From: Eustoma russellianum
Lineage: Eukaryota; Streptophyta; Magnoliopsida; Gentianales; Gentianaceae
Assembly (NCBI GenBank): GCA_036186865.1
Contig: AP025048.1
Location: forward strand, 23,890,273 to 23,954,272
Reading direction: 5' to 3'
DNA length: 64,000 nucleotides
A program made the position numbers and the translations under genes. The notes under the pieces are model-generated. The model worked only from the letters and a program-made list of their open reading frames with translations. It was not told the DNA's origin and made no database searches. How positions within the stretch are numbered: position 1 is the first letter of the stretch; each line of letters opens with the position of its first letter. Below, one piece after another: positions 1 through 11,879 of this stretch.

Positions 1-2823
1 TTCTGCAATTTTGAGAGAACTTAGCCTCAGATGTTATGAGTGTCTCCTAAAAATTTCAGATTTAAATTCAACCTTTAACCCCTTGAAAATTCGTTGATGG
101 TCAGATTGCGCAAATCTGCCAGAAACGGTACACTGATTTGAAAAATTAATTCCTATTTTTATACATCTTCAAATGATCTTAAAATTTAAAGACTAACCCC
201 TTATAAGTTTTATTTAAATGGGCTGAAACAGTTTTGAAAAATTCTTTCGGAAAGTTAGTCAAATACACTCCAAGTCTCAACCTTTGCAAGCCTGAAAATC
301 AGACTGCAATAAACTCAGAACTTTGGACATTTGGATGACTTATACTTATCCAAAAGGGTTGAAACTTGCACCAAAATAACCTGGAAACGTGTGGCTATGT
401 TTCCTGAAAGTTTCGTGATTTTTAAAATTCGTTTACTATTTTTACGGACGTGATTAAAAACAGTAAACAGTGCTGAAACAGAAAATCAGTGCTGAAAGTA
501 AATGACACCAAGAATTTTATACTGGTTCGGTTATCAACAACCTACTCCAGTCTTCGAGGAACACCTTCCTTGATTCACACTAATCACACAACTCAAAAAC
601 ACCTTACCACAGGGTTGATGGAGTTACACACCAACTCCAACCCTTTCCAAACCTTGTACGATGAATACAATACGCACGAACACCACCACCTTGCAAGATT
701 GAAGATTGATCACACCTTGATCAATCTTTTACAAAGATATAGAATGTGTGGTGGTCTAAGATAAGACTATTCAATAATATGAATGTAAGTACAATAGGCT
801 TTTAGAAGAAAGAAAGAAAGAGAGTATAGAAGAAGAAGGCTAGAACACTTTTGATCTTTGAATTTTGCAACTCTTGTTCTTATTCTTGTTTTTGCTCTTC
901 TTCCTTCGTTTTAACATGTGTTGGCCGCCCCCTTGGAGTCCTTCTCCTCTTGAAAGTTATCTTCTAAGTCATTGGGAGAATGTGTGGCATCATTGTGACA
1001 TGATCTTGCTTACTTGGCACCTTCTCATTGGATGATCATTTAACCTTTGCTTACTTGGCACTTCATGATTGGTTGAATGTAGTCATCATTTGATGACTTG
1101 GAAAATCTGAATATTTCACTAAAAACATGTGCCAAAATCATCATAGAATAATTGCAATAATTCATAAGATTATCATCCAAATCAAGCAAGATAATTTCTC
1201 CACAAAATTGTTACGAAATTCGGCCATGAATGACAAATGCACATGCTGAAATTTCAGCATGTGTTACATACACTTTTTGTTCAAAATATTTCCTATTTAG
1301 CATTGCTTTAATTCAAGAAATCCATCTCCATTTAGTACAAGACATCTTCCTTAATTTTGGAATAAAACTTTATCATATACAAGCCCTAAAAATCGGCCAA
1401 GATATATTGTACACATGCTGAAATTTTCAGCATGAGTGATATTCAAGAATATCACTTTCTTTATTCCAAAAAATATTTAAAACACTTTCAAATTGTCTTC
1501 TAATTAATTCATCTTAATCAAGACACAAAATATGAGCCATAATGATGTAAAATTCGGCCAGCACTTTAGTGCACATGATGAATTTTCAGCATGTGTCACA
1601 ATTGTGACAAAATTTGAAATATTACTTTTTGTAGCTTCTTTCTTTAAGGCACCAATCTTGTATGCTTGATTCTTGACCAATCAATATGCCAACACGGCTC
1701 CAAATTTGCTCCATCTCAGCTGGAATAGGCGTTGCAATGTATGTGTGCATGTGCTGAATTTTATTTTTGCAAACTTTGTAAAATAGTGCACATTTAATAA
1801 TACACACATGGTATATTCCAATCAGCCCTTAATTTAATTTTCTAGAACACTTTAATATGTATGACATATGTAAAAAGTGTCTAGATACATGTCGTATGAT
1901 GTTTATCGATTACCCGATTTTTCTCTATTTAAATTCCACTTTTTGCACATGTTATATATATTATGTTACACATAATATACATAATATAAACTTTAATATT
2001 CAGCTTATAAGGCTGATTAAAGTGGCGCCTAGACATGTGACAATATTGAAATTGGAATCTCTATAATTTGTCCTTAATGTGGGGTGATTTGTGTGTGCCA
2101 ACATGGAATGATTTTATGGCTGAAATTAGCATCATAGCCACGAAAATAATAATGATTTTTGAGGTGTAGGGGCTGGCCATCTATTTATGGAAAGTACGTG
2201 ACACGTTGGCGAAGTTTCGGTATTCGCCTAATACGACAATTTTCGGTTTAGAACCTTTTAATGTGTCGTATTTAATTTTTCATCACCATGACTTATATCA
2301 TATGATATAAGACCTGAATATAATCATAAATATGAGTTAAGTATGATGGTGTGACGTTAACGTACGTACGTAAAACATATAGCGTGTCGCTAGTACGTTG
2401 GAATACATGTGTATGTTCCTTTTTCAAAAAATCTGAAAATATATGTATATATATATATATATATGCGTGTATATATGTTGTTAAAGGAGGAGGAGGAGAC
2501 TTTCCTTTCTTAGTCTTGTTGCTTTTGTGCCTTGTCCAAATGTAGCTTCCTTTAATGAACTACTTAGATTAATTAAGTAAGTACTTCACTTAATGAACTA
2601 GTTTAGTTTATTAATGGTGGCACCTGAAAATAGTATAAACACAACAAATGTTTGCCATTTGATGTAAGCTTTAAAGCTTCATGGCTCATTAGTACGGCAA
2701 CATAATATATGAATTATATAAGGCAAGTAACATGCAATATATCATGCACATTTATCTCATGCACGTTTTTAAGCACATTTAAATTATGTATTTGAAAATC
2801 ACTCAAACCCCTTTTTCTCTACA
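1..2823 (-). mobile_element. SIRE-type Copia LTR (G family), truncated by window edge
   Basis: Collinear along its whole length with the two LTRs at 51615-54661 and 55940-58990; about 165 bases of the outer end lie outside the window. Its right terminus CTCTACA is identical to theirs. The next base is not the polypurine tract that follows the left LTR of G, but coding sequence of an older Copia pol (C). It is therefore either the right-hand (5') LTR of a minus-strand element continuing leftwards, or a solo LTR. The candidate target duplication is TAAAC (2824-2828); its partner is outside the window. It is clearly more diverged from the G LTRs than they are from each other. Confidence 0.85.
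1240..1594. repeat. Inverted-repeat modules inside the G-family LTR
   Basis: Three palindromes built on the half-site CACATGCTGAAA lie at 1240-1263 (perfect, 24 bases), 1414-1434 and 1571-1594 (imperfect). Each follows a CGGCCA word by roughly 15-25 bases, and they are spaced about 165-175 bases apart. A fourth half-site, GTGCTGAATTTT, lies near 1752. Equivalent modules occur in both G LTRs. Confidence 0.75.
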
Positions 2824-3373
2824 TAAACCACCGATCATACCCCTACACTCGATTACCTCGACCGGCTTTACTTTTTCATCTTTATAAGGCTTTCCATTGT
2901 GCTCATTGGTGTGCTTACATTCCTTCCGTCCTCAAATTTTTATTTCAGAAGATCCTTGGAGTATTTTGTTTGAGATATGTACATTCCGTCTTTGATTTGC
3001 TTGGTTGGAAGCCCAATGATGTAGTTGAGCTCACCCATCATGCTTATCTCAAATTCTCCTTCAATTAGCTTAGCAAAATGCTCACAAAGAGAATTATTAG
3101 TAGCACCAAATAATAATATCATCAATATATATTTGAACAAGTAAACGATTGCTTCCTGTTCTTTAATAAACAAGGTAGCATCAACTTTTCCTCTTGAAAA
3201 ACCATTTTCAAGAAGGAAGTTGTTCAATCTTTCATACAAATCTCTAGGAGCTTATCTAAGTCCATAAAGAGCCTTTTTTGAGTTCAAGAACAAGATTTGG
3301 ATAATCATTATTTTCAAAACATGGCGTTTGAGCTACATATACTTATTCTTGGATGATTCCCTTCAAGGATGAT
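2824..3373 (-). pseudogene. Copia pol remnant C: reverse transcriptase C-terminal part
   Basis: The minus strand encodes, with stops and frameshifts, the second half of a SIRE-like Copia reverse transcriptase: FLNGIIQE, KKALYGL, FLLENGFSRGKVD, the decayed catalytic region, then MMGELNYIIGL and STPMST, ending at a RGMIGGL motif that normally precedes RNase H. The left end is cut exactly by the LTR at 2823. The right end is cut exactly by element A, and the frame resumes at 11880. So one old pol gene has been hit twice. No function is expected. Confidence 0.85.
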
Positions 3374-4782
3374 TGTTAGGAAATCCGACAAGATCACTGC
3401 GAAAACGCGCAGCGGAAAATACAAAACTCGACCTCCGATTTCCTACCAAGGATCCATGTTGTTCGTTTAATCGATGAAAGAAACTCAAACATTACCTCTA
3501 AAGATTCAAAATCTGCAGATGAAAGAGGTGCGAACGTAGGAGGTGCGATGACACGATCACCCTCTGTCAGTATCCACACGAATGCTTTTGCCCGGAGTGC
3601 TAGTTCTTGAACTGCGCGGCTGAGAGAACTCGTTTTTCTCAAAAACGTTTTTTTTCTCTTTCATTTTCTTCTGATTGTGTAGTGTACGAGACCCACCATG
3701 CTATATACATATATATAGATATCAAAATCTGATTTCAGATCGGATTTGTTAACGCCTATCATAATCCGTACCAGATACGGATTCTGTTAGGATTAGATAA
3801 AACCAATCAAAATCCATATCAGATATGGATTCTATTGTTATTATCCGATGATATAAATATATATATACATATATATATAAACGAAATTAATAATACTAAT
3901 AATAATAATAGTAATTAATATCTAATATTAATATTATTAATATCAGCCCATACGCATTCTTGTGTGTGACCCGATAGGCCCATATTAATTGTCAGTCAGT
4001 TAAATCTCCATTAAACCAACAAGTCGTAATTGGTCTCTAGCAAGACATTACGACTACCCAATTAATAAGAGCAAAGTCCAACTAGCCTAATAATAGTACA
4101 TGCATTAATCCCTTTGTCACACGATATCTAGTTTGAACATAAGTCATGGTCAGCGTCATACTTATACTGTTTAAACATATGATTACTCGATCTCTAAGTA
4201 GACTGATAAAACAAATGATATTGATCACACTATCAATTCATCTGAGCACGGCCATGCATTTCACAGTCTCACTAATCGAGGGGCCCAAAGATATCTCTAT
4301 CAAAAGAGAGGGACAAATTCTATCTTGATTGTTCAATATCCTCTACATAATTTCTATCACATTCAATCATGACCTTTATTATTATCCAGTTACGGATAAC
4401 GTTTGATCATGTCAAAATATAATAATCCTTATGTTGGAAACTATGACAATCTCAAGTCAAAGGATTAAAACATCACTATCATGAGTTTTACTTATGACAC
4501 TAATCCATGTAGTAATATCATGATGGGTCTATCCAATACACTGTTCTCTAACAAGTATCTATGAGATTGATTTGTATCACCACACACATAATCATCTCAT
4601 GATTATCAAATCAATACTCATACTGGTTATAAATTATCTTATCTCTATAACAATAATGAACCAGGAACATATATCAAAATTGTGTAACATACTAACCAAC
4701 AATAATGATAATAAAACATCATTTATTAATAAATGTATAACATAAAACATCCAAATCATGGCCTATGACATTTACACTAACA
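3374..4782 (-). repeat. 3' LTR of element A
   Basis: 1409 bases, TG...CA, matching the right LTR at 10451-11879 with many substitutions and small indels, so the insertion is fairly old. It contains an AT-rich block with (AAT)n near 3887-3925. Confidence 0.92.
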
Positions 4783-4798
4783 ATCTCCCACTTGCACT
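4783..4798 (-). other. Polypurine tract of element A
   Basis: The minus-strand purine-rich stretch ending GTGGGAGAT abuts the inner end of the 3' LTR, where second-strand priming is expected. Confidence 0.7.
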
Positions 4799-4802
4799 AG
4801 GC

Positions 4803-6047
4803 CTACAAATATCTGAGACCCATAGATCTAGTGTGCTGATCATGCTTGACCCATGAGACAGGCTTAGTCAATGGATCCGCTATGTTATCGTTTGTGTCAA
4901 CTTTGCATATCTTGACATCTCCTCTATCGATGATGCCTCGAATGAGATAGTAGCATCTGAGTATATGTTTAGATCTCTGATGAGACCTAGGCTCTTTTGC
5001 TTGTGCTATGGCACCATTATTGTCACAATAAATGTCCATAGGATTTGCAATGCTAGGTACCACTCCTAGCTCAGTGATGAACGTCTTCAACCAAGCTGCT
5101 TCTTTAGCTGCATCTGATGCTGCTATATATTCAGCCTCTGTTGTAGAATCAGCCACAGTGCTTTGTTTTGAACTCTTCCAACTAACAGCTCCACCATTCA
5201 ATGTGAATACAAACCCGGACTGTGATCTGAAATCATCTATATCGGTTTGGAAACTAGCATCTGTGTAACCATTTACAACTAACTCGTCATCCAAACCTCC
5301 ATAAACCAAGAATACATCTTTAGTCCTTCTGAGATACTTAAGAATATTCTTGACAGCTGTCCAGTGACCTTCACCGGGGTCAGCTTGATATCTACTTGTT
5401 GTGCTCAATGGATATGAGACATCTGGTCTAGTACATAACCTGGCATACATGATTGATCTTATAGCAGAAGCATAAGGAATTTTATTCATTCGATCTCGCT
5501 CATCAGATGTCCGAGGACATTGATTCTTGCTAAGATGAATGCCATGAGACATAGGCAGGAATCCTTTCTTGGACTCATGCATGTTGAACCTCTTCAACAT
5601 TTTATCTATGTATGTACTTTGACTCAAGCCTATTAGCCTTTTAGATCTATCTCTGTAGATCTTGATATCAAGGATATAGGTAGCCTCACCTAAGTCTTTC
5701 ATTGAGAATGAATTCCCTAACCAAGCCTTAACCTTTTGCAAGGTAGGGATATCATTTCCAATAAGCAATATGTCATCCACATGTAAGACCAGAAACACTA
5801 CTGCACTCCCACTAACCATCTTGTAAACACAAGGTTCATCTTCATTCTTGATGAAACCAAACTTCTTAACTGTTTCATCAAAACAAAGATTCCAGCTTTG
5901 AGATGCTTGCTTCAATCCATAGATGGACCTTTGAAGCTTGCAAACCTTCTTTGAATTCTCATGATTTACAAAACCCTCAGGTTTTGTCATGTACAAATCC
6001 TCGAGTAAATTTCCATTAAGGAAAGCATTTTGACATCCATTTGCCAT
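4803..6047 (-). pseudogene. Element A reverse transcriptase/RNase H
   Basis: A 414-codon open stretch covers the RT palm and thumb (KLQRSIYGLKQAS, FLVLHVDD) and a full Ty1-type RNase H (GYTDASFQTD, STTEAEYIAASDA, IYCDNNGAIA, NIADPLTK). The catalytic RT motif reads HVDD where copy B has YVDD, so the enzyme is probably impaired even apart from the frameshift near 6000-6045 that separates it from upstream RT. The stop lies just before the polypurine tract, as usual for Copia. Confidence 0.88.
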
Positions 6048-6997
6048 ATCTCATAATCATAGTATGCTGCAATGGCAAGGAGAATTCGAATAGACTTAAG
6101 CATAGCAACTGGTGAAAAGGTTTCATCATAGTCTATACCATGAGTTTGCTTGAAACCTTTAGCCACAAGTCTTGCTTTGTAGGTTTGCACATTTCCATCC
6201 ATGTCAGTTTTCTTCTTGAAAACCCATTTGCAACCAATAGTCTTAATACCCTCTGGAGGATCAATTAAAGACCAAACTTGGTTATCAAACATGGATTGCA
6301 TCTCAGAATTCATGGCTCCAAGCCATTTATCTGAATCTGGACCTGACACAGCTTCTTGATAGGTAGTAGGCTCATCTTGATCTATGAGCATAACTTCACT
6401 ATCATCAGTCACATGAAATCCATATCTCTCTGGCTGACGATGTATCCTATCAGATCTGCGTTGGACTTGTGTTACATTTTCAGGCTCCACAACTGTTTGT
6501 GGTTCTGAAATTGTCTCTAAAGGCGGTTCAATGATATCTTGTGGAACTTGAGTTTCTTCAAGTTGTACTATACTCCCACTAGTTCTCTTGGAGAGAAACT
6601 CCTTTTCTAAAAAGACTCCATTTCGAGCAACAAACACTTTGTTCTCTGAGGGAATATAGAAATAGTATCCTTTAGTTTCCTTAGGATACCCCATAAAAAT
6701 ACATTTGATAGACTTTGGAGCTAGCTTATCTGACACTAATCTTTTCACATAAGCTTCACAGCCCCAAATCTTAAGAAAAGACAAACTGGGTCTCTTACCA
6801 GTCCATATCTCATATGGTGTCTTTTCAACCGCTTTAGATGGTACACCGTTCAAGATGAATGCAGCTGTCTCCAAGGCATAACCCCAAAAATATAAAGGAA
6901 TATCTACTTGACCCATCATAGATCGGACCATATCTAATAAAGTTCGATTTCTCCTTTCAGAAACACCATTCCATTGTAGAGGTCCTGGAGGAGTCAA
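5987..6997 (-). pseudogene. Element A integrase C-terminal part and RT fingers
   Basis: Encodes the end of the integrase core (WNGVSERRNRTLLDMVRSMM, which supplies the DDE glutamate), the integrase C-terminal region (KIWGCEAYVKRL, IFMGYPKETKGYYFY), a linker, and the RT start (GCKWVFKKKTDMDG, KARLVAKGFKQTHGIDYDETFSP). The linker keeps a stretch of about 23 bases that B has lost. It overlaps the next frame by about 60 bases because of a frameshift. Confidence 0.87.
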
Positions 6998-7973
6998 CTG
7001 TGAAACGATTCAACAATTTCTTAGATGCTGGTCAAATTCTTGGCTCAAATATTCACCACCTCGATCTGATCGAAGCGTTTTAATTGTCTTACCAAGTTAA
7101 TTTTGTACTGCATTTTGAAAAGTTCTAAACATTTCAAAAGACTCATGCTTATATTTCATTAGGTAGATATAGCCATACCTACTGAAATCATCAGTAAAAG
7201 TTATGAAATATTGAAATCCTCCTATGGCACTAATGCTGATTGGGCCGCGTATATCTGTATGTACCAAGCTCAATAAGTCATTAGCCCTTTCACTATGTCC
7301 AGTAAAAGGGGCCTTTGCCATCTTTCCAAGTAAACAAGACTCGCAATTTTCAAATGATTCCAAATCAAATGAATCTAATAATCCATCTTGATGGAGTTTA
7401 GATATGCGCTTCTCATTTATATGGCTAAGGCGACAGTGCCACAAATATGTAGGGTTTAATTCATTTGGCTTAGTTCTCTTTGAAGATATGTTTTAAATAT
7501 CACCATCATTGGAATCATCAAGGTTAAGGACATAAATGCCATTATAACTACTTGCAATACCATAAAGCAAGTCATTCTTATCAAAAATAGAACACTTCTT
7601 ATTTTAATTAAAAATGAATAACCTTCATCATCCAAAACAGATACTGAAATAAGATTCCTACTCATAGTAGGAACATAAAAGCAATTGTTTAAAACTAACA
7701 AAAGCCCATTGGGCAAGACAAGCTCATAGGTCCCTACAGCTATAGCAGCAACTCTTGCTCTATTGCCAACACGTAGGTCCACTTCGCCCTTCTTCAGCAT
7801 CCTACTCCTTTTGAGCCCCTGAATATTTGTACAATATGGGATCCACATCCAGTATCTAATACCCAGGAAGAAGAAGTAGATAAATTAATTTCTATAACAT
7901 AAATACCTGAAGATGTAGTCACACTACCCTTCAGCTTCTTCAACTCATCCAAATAAACATCACAATTTCTTTT
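6998..7973 (-). pseudogene. Element A protease and integrase N-terminal part
   Basis: Broken frames at 7456-7848 and 7097-7444 match copy B: the protease region, the GAG-pre-integrase HHCC zinc finger (MWHCRLSH, CESCLLGK) and the first integrase aspartate (VHTDIRGP). Stops occur near 7098 and 7446, with frameshifts on both sides. The first aspartate of the D,D35E triad is present; the second lies between frames near 7070. Confidence 0.82.
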
Positions 7974-8766
7974 TCAATGCCCAGGCTTGTTGCAATGGAA
8001 ACAAGTTCCTTCCTTAGGAACCTTTGCATTGGGACCAGATTTTGGTTTAGCTTGACCCTTTGACCCTTTTACACCCTTTGCACCTTTAGCCTTACCCTTG
8101 CCTTTACCTTTCCTTTTCATTGGCTTGATATTGACACTCAATACTTGGGTAGGCTTTTTGATACTCCCCTCAGCAGTTTTGAGCATACTATGTAGCTCAG
8201 GAATGGACTTTTCCATATTATTCATATTGTAGTTCATGACGAACTGAGAGAAACTGCTAGGTAAAGAGTGTAGGATCAAATCCGTAGCGAGTTCCAAACT
8301 CAGGGGATATCCAAGTCTTGCAAGGTGATCTATATAGCCTTTCATTTTCAAACATGAGCGCTAACAGATTCACCTTCAGATATCTTACAATCAAATAGTG
8401 CAACAGTGGTGTCAAACCTATCCTGCCTAGCCTGTTGTTGAAAGCTTGTTTGAGATGCACCCTCATCTCATAAGCTCCTAAGTGTTCCAGGTCCTTTTGA
8501 AGTCCTGGACACATAGTTGCCAACATGAGACATCCTATGTCGTTGGAATCTTTCAGATGCTTCTTATGCTTATTCCTAGCAGCAACAGAAGCATCAGCAG
8601 GAGGGGGTTCAGGGACAGGGTCATCGAGCATGTAGGACTTCTTTTCTTGCTTGAGAATAATTCTCAAGTTTCAAAACCAGTCAACAAAATTAGTCCCACA
8701 TTCTTTCAGTTTTTCCCTCTCAAGGATATATCGCAGTGATAAGGTGGAATTGTTATTAGCAGCTAT
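7974..8766 (-). pseudogene. Element A gag
   Basis: Aligned with intact copy B, this gag has lost its start codon (ATA at 8766-8764 where B has ATG). It is frameshifted around 8260-8350 and near 8420, and ends at a TGA (7974-7976) replacing the tryptophan in the CCHC zinc knuckle CFHCNKPGHW. It keeps a lysine/glycine-rich basic stretch before the knuckle. Four independent lesions show it cannot make capsid. Confidence 0.88.
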
Positions 8767-10438
8767 TTATGATCTACAAAACATGCAAAGTAATACTTTA
8801 CTAATAATGAGGTTAAAATTTATAAAACTTCCATTAAAACATAACCCTCAAAAGAAATATTTTAGTGAGCTAAGATCCATGTTTGACTTAATTCTAAACT
8901 CAGCTTTGGCATGACGCTTAAAATTAAGTTATTTAGGTATGTAACTTCTTTACCAATTACATCTCATGCAACTCTTAGATATTATGGAATAGTGACATCA
9001 TATATCATTGTATGTTAGATTCCATTTAATGCCTTGGGCCCAAAACCGTTTTGATAGCTCGATTAAGTCTAACCAATTTTAAACATATGAGTAGCACTAT
9101 TACTCATCCTACGTAGCTGGGAATGATTAAAGCACATTGCTTTGGCAAAACCTACTTTAATACAATCCCAGTTTTAATAGGTGTTTAAGACATGGATGGC
9201 ATCAAGACTTAAATTATTAATGAGGGTTCAATTTAGTTTATGTCTTGAATTGCATATCATTATATCATAGCATCCTATATGGATATATATAATCTATCAT
9301 CCACGCATCTCATACAAAACGATAAATATGTAAACGTGACATAGCATGGCCAAACTAAATATGATCTTCATGAGACCAAATGAAGATCATAAAGGAAACC
9401 CTATGTGAAAGACTTCCTATTACAACATTTGCAATGATACATATCTTCTACTTTTGAGCTCGTGCCTCCATCTCCATGGAATCCACTCGTCCTTGGTATG
9501 TGTTGTCATCACCACTTTTGTAGCTTGATTCTTCATTTATTACAATAATAAAGAAAAACCTAACTACTTGTATAATAAAATACAACAAAAACTACAACGG
9601 CACACAGGCCATAATAACCCAAAATAGAAATATGACTAAGTCAATCACATAGGTCCTAAGGCCATGCTATGCACCATGCAAAGACATCAACAATTATAAT
9701 ATATCTTACACAAACATATTATAACAAATAAATATATATTGACATTCTTAATGTCACGGTAACGAGCTATAGGGCATATGCATACGGCGGTCCCTAACAC
9801 AGACGCGTCAAACATATTAATGATCTTACTGTTTTGATTACGGTAAACTCTTACAGAAGCATCGATCGAATTGATGGCTGTCATTAGAAAAATTTAAAAC
9901 AGAATCATCAATCAAATTGATAATCTGCCATCCAAAACCCAAAATCAAAATCATCATCGAATTGGTAATCTGTCTTTCGAAACACGAAAACAGAATCATC
10001 AATTTAATTGATAATCTGCCATTCGCAACACGAAAAACAGAATCATCAATCATATGTTTTATATCTGAGATAAACCGAATTATTTTAGTCATCACATGAC
10101 AAACGAATTCTGCCATTTACAATAATCTCGGGTTATATCATCTCATGAAAATGATTTGAAAACATCAATCCGTTCTCACCAGATGAGATTCGAATAGGGT
10201 TTTGCACATATCGTGTGTTTATATCTAATATAAACAGAGTTGGTTTTAATCATCACATGATAAACGAATACCGCCGTATACAAATCATCTCATGAAAACG
10301 AATTGAAAAACACCATTCTTCTCTCATCATATGAAATCCGACTTGGGGTTTGTTCATATATCATGCCATACGAATTCAAACAGAAAGCATATAATCACAT
10401 AATCATGATATAATCGATTTAAACGAGACAACAAGTGG
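8767..10438 (-). other. Untranslated leader of element A, with tandem repeats
   Basis: 1.67 kb of non-coding leader between primer site and gag, collinear with 22913-24606 of B. At about 9845-10050 it holds three to four diverged copies of a unit of about 55-60 bases built around AATCATCAAT..AATTGATAATCTG; B has the reverse complement at 23330-23450. A GC-rich hairpin block present in B is missing here. Confidence 0.75.
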
Positions 10439-10449
10439 CTCTGATACCA
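10439..10449 (-). other. Primer binding site of element A
   Basis: Minus strand TGGTATCAGAG, complementary to the 3' end of plant initiator tRNA-Met, one base from the inner end of the 5' LTR. Confidence 0.9.
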
Positions 10450-10450
10450 C

Positions 10451-10926
10451 TGTTAGGAAATCCGACAAGATCACTGCAAAAACGCGCAGCAGAAAATACA
10501 AAACTTGATCTCTGATTTTCTACCAAGGATCCATGTTGTTCGTTTAATCGATGAAAGAAACTCAAAAATTACCTCTGAAGATTCAAAATCCGCAGATGGA
10601 AGAGGTGCAAACATAGGAGGTGCGATGACATGATCACCCTCTATCGGTATCCACACGAATGCTTCCGCCCGAAGTGCTAGCTCTTGAACGGCGCGGCAGA
10701 GAGTACTCGTTTTTCTCAAAAACGATTTTTTCTCTTTTGTTTTCTTCTGATTGTTTAGTGTACGAGATACACCATGCTATATACATATATATAGATATCA
10801 AAATCCGATTCCATATCGGATTTGTTAACGCCTATCATAATCCGTACCATATACGGATTCTGTTAGGATTAGATAAAACCAATCAAAATCCATATCAGAT
10901 ATGGATTCTATTGTTATTATCCGATG

Positions 10927-10957
<31 letters not shown>

Positions 10958-10964
10958 ACACAAA

Positions 10965-11000
<36 letters not shown>

Positions 11001-11879
11001 TAATATCTAATATTAATATTATTAATATTATTAATATCAGCCCATACGCATTCTTGTGTGTGACCCGATAGGCCCATATTAATTGGCAGTCAGTTAAATC
11101 TCCATTAAACCAACAAGTCGTAATTGGTCTCTAGCAAGACATTATGACTACCCAATTAATACGAGTAAAGTCCAACTAGCCTAATAATAGTACATGCATT
11201 AATCCCTTTGTCACACGATATCTAGTTTGAACATAAGTCATGGTCAGCGTCATACTTATACTGTTCAAACATATGATTACTCGATCTCTAAGTAGACTGA
11301 TAAAACAAATAATATTGATCACACTATCAATTCATCTGAGCACGGCCATGCATTTCACAGTCTCACTAATCGAGGGGCCCAAAGATATCTCTCTCAAAAG
11401 AGAGGGACAAATTCTATCTTGATTGTTCAATATCCTCTACATAATTTCTATCACATTCAATCATGACCTTTATTATTATCCAGTTACGGATAACGTTTGA
11501 TTATGTCAAAATATAATAGTCCTTATGTTAGAAACTATGACAATCTCAAGTCAAAGGATTAAAACGTGACTATCATGAGATTTACTTATGACGCTAATCC
11601 ATGTAGTAATCTCATGATGGGTCTATCAAATACACTGTTCTCTAACAAAAATCTATGAAATTGATTTGTATCACCATACACATAATCATCTCATGATTAT
11701 CAAATCAATACTCATACTGGTTATAAATTATCTTATCACTATAACAATAATGAACCAGGGATATATATCAAAATTGTGTAACATACTAACCAACAATAAT
11801 GATAATAAAACCTCTTTTATTAATAATAAATGTGTAACATAAAACATCGAAATCATGGCCTAGGGCACATACACTAACA
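10451..11879 (-). repeat. 5' LTR of element A
   Basis: 1429 bases, TG...CA, partner of 3374-4782. It carries a longer (AT)n run near 10932-10956 and an (AAT)n microsatellite at about 10966-11000. The duplication ATGAT follows at 11880-11884. Confidence 0.92.

Larger units (their letters stand above)
3374..11879 (-). mobile_element. Copia LTR retrotransposon A, full length, decayed
   Basis: Begins TGTTAGG and ends CTAACA, flanked by perfect 5-base duplications ATGAT (3369-3373 and 11880-11884). It lies inside pol remnant C, interrupting the conserved FLNGII motif. From the right it holds a 5' LTR, tRNA-Met primer site, 1.7 kb leader, gag, protease, integrase, reverse transcriptase, RNase H, polypurine tract and 3' LTR. 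The integrase-before-RT order defines Copia (Ty1). The lineage within Copia is not resolved by reading. Coding is broken in several places, and B (plus strand) is a younger copy of the same family. Confidence 0.93.

Noticed and set aside
2351..2545. 64-codon frame near the right end of the first LTR
   Set aside because: Contains translated (TA)n microsatellite; not conserved in the G LTRs.
10659..10958. 99-codon plus-strand frame in the A 5' LTR
   Set aside because: Antisense to the element and ends in translated (TA)n. Relatives in other LTR copies do not keep the frame.
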